Assembly: GCA_046349435.1 (NCBI GenBank) | Contig: JAXMCI010000027.1 | Location: forward strand, 1-64,000 | DNA length: 64,000 nucleotides | Reading direction: 5' to 3' | DNA from: JAXMCI01 sp046349435 | Lineage (GTDB): Bacteria; Pseudomonadota; Alphaproteobacteria; Dongiales; Dongiaceae | Part shown: piece by piece, positions 51,528 through 60,889 of the stretch | Layout of the letters: the number at the start of each line of letters is the position of its first letter | How positions within the stretch are numbered: position 1 is the stretch's first letter | Made by a program: the position numbers and the translations under genes | The notes under the pieces: generated by a model | Databases searched by the model: none | Seen by the model: only the letters and a program-made list of their open reading frames with translations | What the model was told of the DNA's origin: nothing

Positions 51528-52589
51528 ATGGGATTCGCAGGAAGGATGAGCGCGCTGGGTGCCCTGGCCATCGGGCTGGCGGTCGGCACCGCCATACCGG
51601 GGGCGCTGGCGCAATCCAGCCCCGAGGTCGTCGCCGGCGCCAAGCAGGAGGGCAAGCTGGTCAGCTACGGCATGTCCGACGACTGGGTGAATTTCGAGAA
51701 CGTGTTCAAGGCGATCGAGAGCAAGTACGGGGTCGAGCACACCGACACCGACATGACCTCGGCCGAGGAGATCACCCACCTCCTGGCCGAGAAGGATGCC
51801 CCGGTGATGGACATCGCCGACATCGGCTACGACTTCGTCGGCCGGCTGCTCGAGAACAAGCTGACCATGCCCTACAAGGCCGCCGGCTGGGACAAGATTC
51901 CGGATGGCTTCAAGGACAAGGACGGCAACTGGTCGGCGGCCTACTGGGGGGCGATCAGCTTCCTCGTCAACACCGACAAGGTGAAGAACGCGCCGGCCGG
52001 CTGGAACGACCTGCTGAAGCCCGAGTACAAGGACATGGTGTGCAGCCGCGACCCGCGGGTCTCGACCTACGCCACCGCCTCGGTGCTGGCCGCGGCCTAC
52101 GCCAACGGCGGCGGCGAGCATGACGTGCAGCCTGGCCTCGACTGGTTCAAGAAGCTGCGCGACAGCGGTAACCTGCGCAAGGGCGTCGTGCTCAACGTCG
52201 CCTCGGTGCAGAAGGGCGAGTGCCCGATCTCGCTGGTCTACGACTTCGACGGCTTCGCCAAGCGCGATGCGACCGGCCTGCCTCTGATGGTGATCATCCC
52301 CAAGGAGGGCACCGTCGGCATGCTGTTCGCGCAGTACATCAGCGCCGTGGCCCCGCATCCCAACGCGGCCAAGGCGGCGATCGACTTCCTGCATTCCGAC
52401 GAGGGGCAGATCCTGCTGGCCACGGGCTATGCCCACCCGGCCCAGAAGGTGGCCTTGCCGGCCGACGTGGCCGCCAAGCTGCTGCCGGAGAGCGCCTACG
52501 GCACCATCCACTTCCCCTCGGACGTGGCTTCCTTCTCGGCGGCGATCAAGCGGATCGCCGAGGGCTGGAACGCGATCGCCGGCCAGTAG
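51528..52589 (+). CDS. ABC transporter extracellular solute-binding protein (AfuA/PotD-like)
   Basis: This 353-aa protein has a signal peptide (LGALAIGLAVGTAIPGALAQ). The class-typical start is VVAGAKQEGKLVSYGMSDDW, followed by DIADIGYDFVGRLLENKL, WSAAYWGAISFLVNTDK and GYAHPAQKVALP. It belongs to the cluster that binds Fe3+, polyamines, aminoethylphosphonate or sugar phosphates. AAGGAGG precedes ATG 51528. It is the last gene of the import unit. A strong hairpin follows the stop. Confidence 0.93.
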   Translation: MGFAGRMSALGALAIGLAVGTAIPGALAQSSPEVVAGAKQEGKLVSYGMSDDWVNFENVFKAIESKYGVEHTDTDMTSAEEITHLLAEKDAPVMDIADIGYDFVGRLLENKLTMPYKAAGWDKIPDGFKDKDGNWSAAYWGAISFLVNTDKVKNAPAGWNDLLKPEYKDMVCSRDPRVSTYATASVLAAAYANGGGEHDVQPGLDWFKKLRDSGNLRKGVVLNVASVQKGECPISLVYDFDGFAKRDATGLPLMVIIPKEGTVGMLFAQYISAVAPHPNAAKAAIDFLHSDEGQILLATGYAHPAQKVALPADVAAKLLPESAYGTIHFPSDVASFSAAIKRIAEGWNAIAGQ

Positions 52590-52597
52590 CCCGCGAC

Positions 52598-52622
52598 GGG
52601 GCGGTCCAGGCAGGACCGCCCC
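52598..52622 (+). terminator. Hairpin terminator after the ABC import unit
   Basis: GGGGCGGTCC (52598-52607) pairs perfectly with GGACCGCCCC (52613-52622) around a 5-base loop, 9 bases after the stop of the binding-protein gene. No T-run follows. It is well placed to end the transcript of the eight-gene run. Confidence 0.65.
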
Positions 52623-52747
52623 GACCGGCGGCGGGGGCGTCGACCCTCGGCCGGGCCGGGCAAGGATCCCGTTCCGGTGCCCGGTCCGTCATGCTATCCC
52701 CTTGCCGGGACTGGCAGAACGCGGCCGGCGTACGGGGACCAGGAGGG

Positions 52748-54886
52748 ATGTCAGAGAGCGCAGACGGCCCCCGCCGTCGCTTCGTCGCCGGCGACATGCT
52801 GGGCGCGCTGGCCGAGCTGGCGCGGCGCACCGCCATGCTCGACGCCATCGGCTACGCGGCGACGCAGATCGTCGCCGCCGGCGATTGGCGCGCCGGCATC
52901 CAGGAGCTGCTCGACCGGCTGGGCACCGCCACCGGCGTCAGCCGGGTCACCCTGTTCGAGCTGCATCCCGGGCCGCAGGGCCGGCTGGTCGAGAGCTGCC
53001 GCTACGACTGGGCCGAGCCGCGGCTGGCGCGGCTGGCCGGCGACCCGCGCTACCGGAACATGCCGATGCAGGCCGAGGACGGCACGCTCGACGACTGGAC
53101 GCAGCGGCGCCAGCGCGGCGAGGTGATCCAGGCGCGGCTCAAGGACCTCACCGGCTACGACCGGCAGATCTTCCTGGAGCACGGCACGCTGTCCTTCGTC
53201 TCGGTGCCGATCATGCTGCCCGGCGGCTGCTGGGGCTTTCTCGGCTTCGACGAGTGCCGGATCGAGCGCGAATGGAGCGCGCTCGAGATCGACGTGCTGA
53301 AGACGGCGGCCGCGCTGGTCGCCGGCGCGATCGAGCGGGCGGCCAGCGGCGAGCGCCTGCGGCTCAGCGAGGAGCGCTACGCGCTGGCGGCGCGCGGCGC
53401 CAATGACGGGCTCTGGGACTGGGACGTGCGCGCCGACCGCGCCTATGTCTCGCCGCGGCTGCACGAGATCCTCGGCGTCGCCGAGGGCTCTCTGGCGCCC
53501 GGCATCGCCGGGCTGCTGGCGCGCTTCGATCCCGAGGACGCGGTCGAGGTTCGGGCCTATCTCGACCGTCGCTTCCGGCTGCGCCGCAGCAAGTTCCGGT
53601 TCGAGTGCCGGCTGGTCGACGACGGCACCCGGCCGCGCCGCTGGGTGGTCGCCCGCGGCATGATCGTGCTCGACGAGGGCGGGGCGGCGCGCGTCGTCGG
53701 CTCGCTGCGCGACATCACCGACTTCAAGCAGGCCAGCGCCGAGCTGCGCGACAGCGAGGTGCGGGTCCGCGCCATCCTCGAGACGGCGTTCGACGCCATC
53801 GTCTCGCTCGACGAGGCCGGGACGGTGGTCGAGCTGAACGCCGCCGCCACCCGCATCTTCGGCTACGCCCCCGAGGCGCTGCTCGGCCGGCCGATCGGCC
53901 GCACCCTGCTGGGCGAGCCGCTCGGCGAGGCGCTGCCCGAGGGGCTCCACGCCTATCTGGCGCGTCGCGATCCCCGGGTGCTCGGCCGCTCGGTCGAGGT
54001 CGAGGGCCGCCGCGCCGACGGCACGCCCCTGCCGGTCGAGCTGTCGGTCACCGAGGTGCCGCTGCCTGCCGGGCGGCTGTTCACCGCCATCCTGCGCGAC
54101 CTCTCCGAGCGCAAGCGCTTCGAGCAGCGCCTCGCCGAGGCGGAGAAGCAGCGCGCCAGCCTGGCCCGCTACTTCTCGCCCAACATGGTCGATGAGATGA
54201 TGCGGGCCGGCGGCGGCATCGGCGCGGCCCGCACGCTGCCGGCCACCGTGCTGTTCGCCGACATCATCGGCTTCACCGCGATGAGCGCCGGGATGACCGG
54301 GCCCGAGGTGATCGCCTTCCTGCGCGAGTTCCACGGCATCGTCGAGGAGGCGGTGTTCGCCAGCGAGGGCACGCTCGACAAGTACATGGGCGACGGGGTC
54401 ATGGCGATCTTCGGCACGCCGCGTCCGGGGCCGCGCGACGCGTCGAACGCGGTCGCCTGCGCCCGCGCCCTGATCGCCGCCTTCAACCAGTGGAACCGGC
54501 GGCGCGCCGCGGCCGGCCAGCCGCCGACCCATCTCGGCGTCGGGCTGCATTTCGGCGAGGTCATCCTCGGCGACATCGGCAGCCGGCGCCGGCTCGAGCT
54601 GACCGTGGTCGGCGACACCGTCAACGTGGCGAGCCGCGTCGAGGCGATGAGCCGCACGCTGCAGAGCGCGGTCGTCGCGACCGGGGCGGTGGTCGACGCG
54701 GTGCGGCGCGAGGGCGGGGAGGGCGTGCTGGCCGGTTTCCGTGCGCTGGGCAGCCACATGCTGCGCGGCCGCCGCGAGCCGCTGGCGCTCTGGGGCATCA
54801 CCGCCGAGCAGGTCGCCGAGCCGGGCGCCCCGCAGCAGGGCTGCGCCGGGTCGCCGGCGCTTGCGCCGGGCGCGGCTCTCTCCTAG
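52748..54886 (+). CDS. Class III adenylate/guanylate cyclase with GAF and two PAS domains
   Basis: This 712-aa protein is predicted cytosolic. Residues ~30-195 are a GAF domain, ~205-325 and ~335-450 are PAS domains (ERYALAARGANDGLWDWDVR; TAFDAIVSLDEAGTVVELNA), and ~485-640 are the cyclase homology domain. Both metal Asp are present (VLFADIIGFTAMSAG and MGDGVMAIFG), and VVGDTVNVASRVEAM completes the site, so it should be active. The purine-selecting residues do not let me decide between cAMP and cGMP. ATG 52748 follows AGGAGGG closely; an upstream ATG at 52691 is possible. The sensor input is unknown. Confidence 0.9.
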   Translation: MSESADGPRRRFVAGDMLGALAELARRTAMLDAIGYAATQIVAAGDWRAGIQELLDRLGTATGVSRVTLFELHPGPQGRLVESCRYDWAEPRLARLAGDPRYRNMPMQAEDGTLDDWTQRRQRGEVIQARLKDLTGYDRQIFLEHGTLSFVSVPIMLPGGCWGFLGFDECRIEREWSALEIDVLKTAAALVAGAIERAASGERLRLSEERYALAARGANDGLWDWDVRADRAYVSPRLHEILGVAEGSLAPGIAGLLARFDPEDAVEVRAYLDRRFRLRRSKFRFECRLVDDGTRPRRWVVARGMIVLDEGGAARVVGSLRDITDFKQASAELRDSEVRVRAILETAFDAIVSLDEAGTVVELNAAATRIFGYAPEALLGRPIGRTLLGEPLGEALPEGLHAYLARRDPRVLGRSVEVEGRRADGTPLPVELSVTEVPLPAGRLFTAILRDLSERKRFEQRLAEAEKQRASLARYFSPNMVDEMMRAGGGIGAARTLPATVLFADIIGFTAMSAGMTGPEVIAFLREFHGIVEEAVFASEGTLDKYMGDGVMAIFGTPRPGPRDASNAVACARALIAAFNQWNRRRAAAGQPPTHLGVGLHFGEVILGDIGSRRRLELTVVGDTVNVASRVEAMSRTLQSAVVATGAVVDAVRREGGEGVLAGFRALGSHMLRGRREPLALWGITAEQVAEPGAPQQGCAGSPALAPGAALS

Positions 54887-54943
54887 CTTGCCGGCCGCGC
54901 CGCCGCCCGGGCCGCGGCGAGCCGCTGGAGCAGGGGGCATCGC

Positions 54944-56146
54944 TTGAAGATCCGTGACCTCAAGACCTTCGTGGTCGGCAATCCGCCGCCGCGCAAGGGC
55001 GGGCGCTACTTCGTCTTCCTCAAGCTGGTCGCCGACGACGGCAGCGAGGGGCTGGGGGAGGTCTACACCGCGACCTTCGGGCCGCAGGCCTTGGTGCGGA
55101 TGATCGAGGACGTGTTCGCCCGCAACGTCGCCGGCGCCGACCCCTTCCGCATCGAGACCCTGTGGCGCCGCATCTATGGCCGCGGCTACAGCATGCGGCC
55201 GGACATCTCGCTGCTGGCGATCATGAGCGGCATCGAGATGGCCTGCTGGGACCTCGTCGGCAAGAAGCTCGGCAAGCCGGTCTACGAGCTGCTCGGCGGC
55301 CGGGTGCACGACCGGCTGCGCACCTACACCTACCTCTACCCGCGCGACGACGAGGCCGACGCGCACAGCGACGCCGCCGTCTATCGCGACCCCGACCTCG
55401 CCGCGAAGCGGGCGAAGGAGTGCGCCGCGATGGGCTTCACCGCGGTGAAGTTCGATCCCGCCGGGCCCTATGGCAGCTTCGACCCGCGCCAGCCCAGCCT
55501 GGAGCGGCTCGAGCTGAGCGAGGCCTTCTGCCGCAAGATCCGCGAGGCGGTCGGCACCGGCTGCGACCTGCTGTTCGGCACGCACGGCCAGTTCACCGCC
55601 TCGGGCGCGCTGCGCCTGGCGCGCCGGCTGGAGCCCTACGACCCGCTCTGGTTCGAGGAGCCGACGCCGCCGGAGATGCCCGAGGAGATGGCCAAGGTCG
55701 CCCGCCAGACGACGATTCCGATCGCCACCGGCGAGCGGCTCGCCACCAAGTACGAGTTCGCCCGCGTGCTGGCGGCGGGGGCGGCCTCGATCCTGCAGCT
55801 CAATCTCGGCCGGGTCGGCGGGTTGCTCGAGGCCAAGAAGATCGCCGGCATGGCCGAGGCCCACTACGCGCAGCTGGCGCCGCACCTCTATTGCGGGCCG
55901 GTGGTCGGCGCCGCCAACATCCAGCTCAGCGCCTGCATCCCCAACTTCCTGATCCTCGAGAGCATCGAGACCTGGCAGGGCTTCCACGCCCGCATCCTCA
56001 AGCAGCCGGTGCGCTGGGAGAAGGGCTATGTCATCCCGCCCGAGGCGCCCGGCCTCGGCGTCGAGCTCGACGAGGCGGTGGCGCTCGCCCATCCCTATCG
56101 CGACGACGACCTCCATTTGCTGATCTCACAGGATCCGATCGACTGA
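54944..56146 (+). CDS. Enolase-superfamily (MR/MLE) sugar-acid dehydratase or racemase
   Basis: This 400-aa protein starts at TTG 54944. The capping domain leads to a TIM barrel. Active-site candidates are K169-F-D171 (catalytic base), D208, E238 (WFEEP) and E264 (TGERL) as metal ligands, and H314 (LAPHLYCGP). H214 is in FGTHGQFTAS. This pattern fits mandelate-racemase-subgroup acid-sugar dehydratases. The exact substrate cannot be read. The beta-hydroxyacid dehydrogenase gene begins 15 bases later, consistent with a sugar-acid breakdown pair. Confidence 0.9.
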   Translation: MKIRDLKTFVVGNPPPRKGGRYFVFLKLVADDGSEGLGEVYTATFGPQALVRMIEDVFARNVAGADPFRIETLWRRIYGRGYSMRPDISLLAIMSGIEMACWDLVGKKLGKPVYELLGGRVHDRLRTYTYLYPRDDEADAHSDAAVYRDPDLAAKRAKECAAMGFTAVKFDPAGPYGSFDPRQPSLERLELSEAFCRKIREAVGTGCDLLFGTHGQFTASGALRLARRLEPYDPLWFEEPTPPEMPEEMAKVARQTTIPIATGERLATKYEFARVLAAGAASILQLNLGRVGGLLEAKKIAGMAEAHYAQLAPHLYCGPVVGAANIQLSACIPNFLILESIETWQGFHARILKQPVRWEKGYVIPPEAPGLGVELDEAVALAHPYRDDDLHLLISQDPID

Positions 56147-56160
56147 CGGGGGCGACTGAC

Positions 56161-57087
56161 ATGAGCCACGATCCCAAGCCCCGCTACGGCTTCATCGGCC
56201 TCGGCCATCTCGGCGGCCATCTCGCCGCCAGCCTGGTCCGCGGCGGCTTCGCCGTGACCGTCCACGACCTCGACCGCGCCGCTGCCGAGCGGCACCTGGC
56301 GCTGGGCGCGTCCTGGGCGGACAGCGCCGGCGCGCTCGCCGCCGGGGTCGACGCGGTGATCACCTGCCTGCCGTCGCCCTCCGTCTCGGCCGCCGTGGTC
56401 GGCGGGCCGGGCGGCGTGCTCGAGCGGCTCGCGCCGGGCGGCTGCTGGATCGAGATGAGCACCACCGACCGGCAGGAGATCCTGCGGCTGGCCGGGCTCG
56501 CCGCCGGGCGCGGCATCGCCACCCTGGAATCGCCGGTCACCGGCGGCGTGCATCGCGCCGCGGCCGGCGAGATCACCGTGCTGGTCGGCGGCGACAAGGA
56601 CGTCTTCGAGCGGCACCGCCCGGCGCTGGCCGCGATGGGCGGCGAGATCCTCCATATGGGCCCGCTCGGCAGCGCCTCGATCATCAAGGTCATCACCAAC
56701 ATGCTGGCCTTCATCCACCTCGTCGCCACTGGCGAGGCGCTGATGCTGGCGAAGCGCGGCGGGCTCGACCTGGCGCAGTCCTTCGCCGCCATCAAGGCGA
56801 GCTCGGGCAACAGCTTCGTGCACGAGACGGAAGGCCAGCTGGTCCTCAACGGCAGCTACGACATCGGCTTCACCATGGACCTCGCCTGCAAGGATCTCGG
56901 CTTGGCGCTCGGGCTCGGCCGCTCCTTCGGGGTGCCGCTGGAGATCGCCGGGCTGGTCGAACAGACCTTCATCCGCGCCCGCGCCCAGTATGGCGGGCCG
57001 GCCTGGTCGACCATGGTGGTGAAGCTGCTGGAGGACGCGCTCGGCACCGACCTGCGCGCGCCGGGATTCCCCGAGCGGCTCGCCTGA
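56161..57087 (+). CDS. Beta-hydroxyacid dehydrogenase (3-hydroxyisobutyrate/tartronate-semialdehyde type)
   Basis: This 308-aa protein has the N-terminal Rossmann loop GFIGLGHLGGHLAASLVRGG, then ESPVTGGVHRAAAGEITVLV (substrate loop) and SIIKVITNMLAFIHLVATGE with the catalytic Lys. It is an NAD(P)-dependent oxidoreductase acting on a small 3-hydroxyacid or semialdehyde. It is placed right after the MR/MLE enzyme, so they may act in sequence on one sugar acid. Its stop is 8 bases from the stop of the convergent GNAT gene. Confidence 0.92.
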   Translation: MSHDPKPRYGFIGLGHLGGHLAASLVRGGFAVTVHDLDRAAAERHLALGASWADSAGALAAGVDAVITCLPSPSVSAAVVGGPGGVLERLAPGGCWIEMSTTDRQEILRLAGLAAGRGIATLESPVTGGVHRAAAGEITVLVGGDKDVFERHRPALAAMGGEILHMGPLGSASIIKVITNMLAFIHLVATGEALMLAKRGGLDLAQSFAAIKASSGNSFVHETEGQLVLNGSYDIGFTMDLACKDLGLALGLGRSFGVPLEIAGLVEQTFIRARAQYGGPAWSTMVVKLLEDALGTDLRAPGFPERLA

Positions 57088-57094
57088 CCCCGGC

Positions 57095-57667
57095 TCAGGG
57101 GCCGGTCTGGTCGGCGCCCGGGCCGTAGCCGAGCGGGTCCTCGGCGGGCGGCCGGGTGCCCTGCTCGCCGAGCGGCCGCTGCAGGTAGACGATGTCGACC
57201 CAGCGGCCGAACTTGACGCCGACCCGCAGGGCCTGGCCGATGGTGCGGAAGCCCAGCCGCGCATGCAGCCGCAGCGACGCCTCGTTGCCGCTGTCGCCGA
57301 CCACCGCGATCATCTGCCGGTAGCCCTGCGCCGCGCAGAGCTCGAGGACGGCGCCGAGCAGCGCCGTGCCGACGCCGCGGCCGATGCAGTCCTCGGCGAC
57401 ATAGACCGAATCCTGCACGGTGAAGCGGTAGGCCGAGCGGGCATTGTAGGGGCTGGCATAGCAGTAGCCGGCGATGCGGCCGCCGAGCTCGGCGACCAGC
57501 CAGGGCAGGCCGCGCGCCCGCACGCCGTGGCAGCGGCGGAGCATCTCCTCGGCGCTCGGCGGCACCTCCTCGAAGGTGGCGAGCCCGGTCTGCACATGAT
57601 GGGCGTAGATCGCGGCGATCGCCGGGAAGTCGGCCGCGGCGGCGGCGCGGACGAGCGGTGCGGTCAT
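57095..57667 (-). CDS. GNAT N-acetyltransferase (phosphinothricin-acetyltransferase type)
   Basis: This 190-aa protein has the acetyl-CoA loop SVYVAEDCIGRGVGTALLGA and the pattern YNARSAYRFTVQDSVYV of PAT/Bar-like enzymes, which acetylate phosphinothricin, methionine sulfone or similar amino acids. The C-terminus carries a ~25-residue Pro/Gly tail. Its ATG overlaps the stop of the EamA gene as ATGA. The physiological substrate is uncertain. Confidence 0.9.
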   Translation of the reverse strand: MTAPLVRAAAAADFPAIAAIYAHHVQTGLATFEEVPPSAEEMLRRCHGVRARGLPWLVAELGGRIAGYCYASPYNARSAYRFTVQDSVYVAEDCIGRGVGTALLGAVLELCAAQGYRQMIAVVGDSGNEASLRLHARLGFRTIGQALRVGVKFGRWVDIVYLQRPLGEQGTRPPAEDPLGYGPGADQTGP

Positions 57668-58563
57668 CGGGTCCTCCGGGCTTGCGCCGGGTTGCGGGCG
57701 GCGAGGCCGAGCGCGGTGGCGAGCAGCAGCAGCAACGCGGCGCCGAGCTCGGCGGGGCGCGGGACGGCGCCGGCCAGCAGCGCACCCTCGGCGAGCGCCA
57801 CCAGCGGGCAGACGAAGGCGTAGGAGGCGAGCCGCGGCGCGCTCCAGCGCGCCAGCAGGGCGAGGTAGACCGAGCCGCCGATCACCGAGCCGAACAGCGC
57901 GAGGAAGCCGAGATTGGCGAGCGCCGCCGGCGCCGCCAGCGCGGCCATGCCCCGCGGCTCGAGCGCCAGCGCCGCGGCCGCCAGCAGGATGCCGCCGGCG
58001 AGGCTCTGCCAGCCGGCCAGCGCCACCGGGTCGGCCGCCGGCCGCTGCTTGGTCAGCACGCCGCCCCAGGCGTAGCAGGCGGCCCCGGCGGCGATCGCCG
58101 CGCCGCCGATGGCGATGGGCGCGCCGCCGCCGGGGGCGAGCAGCAGGGCCAGCCCGGTGCCGCCGCAGGCGAGCGACGCCGCGGCCCGGGCCGACCAGCG
58201 CACCTGCCGGTATGCCACCGCGAGCAGCAACGTGGCGGCCGGCACGGTCGAAAGATTGACCAGCGCCGCGACGCCGCTCGGCACCCGGGCGACGCCCCAG
58301 CCCATCAGGCCGTAATTGACCGCCGTCATCAGCACCGCCCCCGGCGCCACCGTCGCGGCCGGCACGGCGAGCCGGCCGCGCCAGGCCGCCCAGCCGAGCA
58401 GCGGCACCGCCGCCAGCAGGAAGCGGGCGGCGACGAAGGTGAGGGGCGGCACGGCCATCACGCCCAGCTTCAGGGAGAGCCAGGTCGAGCCCCACACCAG
58501 GCAGAGCAGCGCGAACAGCGCAGGGCTGGCGGGGTCGGCCGGTCGAGAAGCAGGGGGACTCAT
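57664..58563 (-). CDS. EamA/DMT-family transporter
   Basis: This 299-aa protein has about ten membrane helices arranged as two EamA repeats (FALLCLVWGSTWLSLKLGVM, then SLAGGILLAAAALAL and SVIGGSVYLALLARW). Members export amino acids or metabolites. The start is ATG 58563. It is divergent from the broken LysR gene across 80 bases and coupled to the downstream acetyltransferase, a detoxify-and-export pairing. Confidence 0.9.
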   Translation of the reverse strand: MSPPASRPADPASPALFALLCLVWGSTWLSLKLGVMAVPPLTFVAARFLLAAVPLLGWAAWRGRLAVPAATVAPGAVLMTAVNYGLMGWGVARVPSGVAALVNLSTVPAATLLLAVAYRQVRWSARAAASLACGGTGLALLLAPGGGAPIAIGGAAIAAGAACYAWGGVLTKQRPAADPVALAGWQSLAGGILLAAAALALEPRGMAALAAPAALANLGFLALFGSVIGGSVYLALLARWSAPRLASYAFVCPLVALAEGALLAGAVPRPAELGAALLLLLATALGLAARNPAQARRTR

Positions 58564-58643
58564 GCCGTCAAGCGTTTCACCCCTCCAACGGCCGCGCAAA
58601 CCAGATATTCTGCGCCGAGAGCGATAGCCGGGACTGGATGCTG

Positions 58644-59525
58644 ATGGCCCGCAAGCTCCCACCGCTGGGTGGTCTCCGCGCCTTTGAGGCGGCGGCCCGC
58701 CATGGCAGCATCGCGGCCGCCGCGGCCGAGCTGGCGTCACCCCCGGCGCGGTCAGTCAGCAGGTGCGGGCGCTCGAGCGGCATCTCGGCCTCGCGCTGTT
58801 CGAGCGGCGGCCGCAATCGCTCTCCCTGACCGCCGCCGGGCGGCGCCATGCGGCGCCGCTGACCGACGCCTTCGACGCCATCGCCGAGGCGACGCGGCGG
58901 CTCGCGCCGCCGCCCCGCCGCGCCATCATCACCGTCGCCATGCCGGCGCTGTTCGCCGCCGGCTGGCTGATGCCCCGGCTCGAGCGCTTCCACGCCGCCC
59001 ACCCTGCGATCGAGCTGCGGCTGCAGCAGCAGCCATCGGCTGGCCGAGCCCGGCACCGAGGGGATCGACGCCGCCATCCGGCACGGCCGCGCCGGCTGGG
59101 GCGATGCGACCTGCATCTACCTCTTCAACGACGCCCTCCTGCCGGTCTGCAGCCCGGCCTACGCGCCGGCCCGCCTGCCGCCGCTGGCCGGCCACACGCT
59201 GCTGGTGGCGGAGAGCGCCGCCGAGGTCTGGCCGGAATGGTGCGCCGCCAGCGGCGTTGCGGACGAGCCGGCGCGCCGCCTCGTGCTGGGCGATGACGGG
59301 CTGGTCCTCCAGGCCGCACTCAATGGGCTGGGCGTCGGGCTGGCCGACCGCCGCCTCGTCGAGGAACCGCTGCGCGAGGGCCGGCTGGTCACGCCCTGCG
59401 AGGCGCCGCCCTGGGTCCGCGGCACGGCGTGGTACCTGGTCGCGCCGGCCGGGCGCGGCGCGGATCCCGCCGTCGCCGCTCTCGCGAGCTGGCTGCTGAC
59501 GGAGGCGGACGGGCCGGTGCTCTAG
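58644..59525 (+). pseudogene. LysR-family regulator broken by two frameshifts
   Basis: The start reads MARKLPPLGGLRAFEAAARH, a normal LysR winged helix. At about 58737 the frame breaks: inserting one G (giving ELAVTPGAVSQQVRALERHL) restores the family sequence in the next frame. Around 59034 a one-base surplus moves the frame back (QQQ...RLAEPGTEGIDAAIRHGR). The rest continues to 59525. The two changes compensate, so the reading frame after the second is original. It is either a real double mutation or sequencing errors. The intact gene would be ~294 aa and, as the divergent neighbour of EamA, its regulator. Confidence 0.8.
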
Positions 59526-59579
59526 CGAAATCCGTATCGCGACAGATCGCGCGAGTTGCGATGGCGCGATTGGCGTTCC

Positions 59580-60680
59580 GTCAGGCTTGACCGGAATAAC
59601 ACCGGTCTGTCCGGCTTCTGTCGACTCGCACTGCGTGCAGCACCGAGGGCCGACGGGGCACCGGCTTGCGCCGGTGATAGGGACGGCGGTGGATCGAACG
59701 TCGCTCGCCGTCTCGCCAAGCCGTCTTCAGGCTTTCGGCGAAGCGATTGAGATCGACTTCGCTGCGTAGGGTCGGCGGCTTCGTGCCGCGGTGGTCGACC
59801 CGCTCCCCGAGTTCAGCCTGCGCCGCGCGGATCTCGACCAGGAGCAAGACTGGATCGGCCTTGGCGTAGAGCCGCCTCAGCCCCTGCTTGATCTGTTCGC
59901 TGACGGCGGCGTGCGCCAGCACACGGGCGACCGGCGGCTCCGGCGGGTGATAGCGCTTCCGAACACGCCCGCCGATCCGCCTCTTCTCCTTCAGCTTGAA
60001 CGACGGCTGGAACAGGTTCCCGTGGAGCCGTGCCGCGGCGTAGAGACGAGCCAGGCAGCGCGCGGCCGAGAGCCCGTCCATGCGGCCATATCCCACCAAG
60101 CGCCGCACCACCGCGCCGTTCTTCTGCTCGACCCAGGCTTGGTCGTTCTTGTGATAGGCCCGGGACCGCGTGACCTCGAGGCCACGCTGCCGGCACCAAT
60201 CTACTACGGGCTCGTTCATGAACAAGCCGTCGTTGTCGAAGTCCACGCCGCAGAGCGGGAACGGGAACGGGAACAGGCCGGTCGCTCGCTCCAGGGCTTC
60301 GATCACCATCGCGCCGCTGCGGGTGACGATCCCATGGTCAAGCTGGCCGCCGTGCCTGCCTGAGAAAACCGGCCAAACCCCGCCGGAGAGCGCCGAGACG
60401 CCGCGCTCCTACACCACCACAGGGGACACGATCGCTTCCGGTGAGAGCCGGTCACCGCCACGAACTCGTCGAGGATCGCCGATCGCTCGATCCTCCGGCT
60501 CCGTCGGTACCGCTCGCCAACCGCCATGACCAGCTCGGCACTCGTCGACATGCTGACCCGCCTCGCCATGCCCCACCCCGAAGCCGCCGCCTCGACAGCA
60601 GCTTCGTGGATTGCCCGCCAACATCAGGCGGTAACATTTTCGATGAGGCAATGCGGGGTCAGTTTTCCATGTCGCCTGAC
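59580..60680 (-). mobile_element. Degraded insertion sequence
   Basis: A transposase remnant on the minus strand is bounded by a short inverted repeat, GTCAGGC at 59580-59586 and its complement GCCTGAC at 60674-60680. The bases inward of the ends are also similar (GACCGGAATAAC versus GACATGGAAAAC). I see no clear target-site duplication. It lies directly between the broken LysR and the less GC-biased Asp-box gene. The ends are tentative. Confidence 0.6.
59581..60569 (-). pseudogene. Truncated, frameshifted transposase (integrase core, ISNCY-like)
   Basis: The N-terminal part (ATG 60569, MARRVSMSTSAELVMAVGER then RSAILDEFVAVTGSHRKR) and the C-terminal part (GVDFDNDGLFMNE, AYHKNDQAWVEQKNGAVVRR, FQPSFKLKEKRRIGGRVRKR) are both typical of one transposase family. 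They are in different frames and separated by only about 70 codons, where intact members have roughly 200 residues. A TAG stop lies in the join. The first catalytic Asp lies in the missing segment; a later Asp (DFDND) and the Glu (WVEQKN) remain. It must be inactive. I recall the family as ISNCY/rve-type. Confidence 0.8.
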
Positions 60681-60889
60681 ACCGGGCTTGCCGCTGTCCG
60701 CGCATGGGATCAATATCAGCCCAAAGAACCCGGTCATCCGGTGGGTGTCGGTTGCACGTGTTTTCGCCGTTTCGATGCGGATCGGCGACGCGCAGGGCAG
60801 ACGTCGCGGAGCTATGGCGGATGGGCATGCAATAACACGGCCCGCGTTTTGGGAGAGCCCGCAGGCAGATAATGGATAGGGGGATTAAT
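60681..60889. other. Spacer between insertion sequence and Asp-box gene
   Basis: About 210 bases lie between the IS end and the start of the large Asp-box gene. I find no family-like reading frame. It should contain that gene's promoter and the AGGGGGA ribosome site (about 60879-60884), but no confident -35/-10 boxes are visible. Confidence 0.4.

Noticed and set aside
60441..60872. Plus-strand open frame antisense to the transposase N-terminus
   Set aside because: It is a shadow of the transposase remnant, with no family resemblance and no ribosome site.
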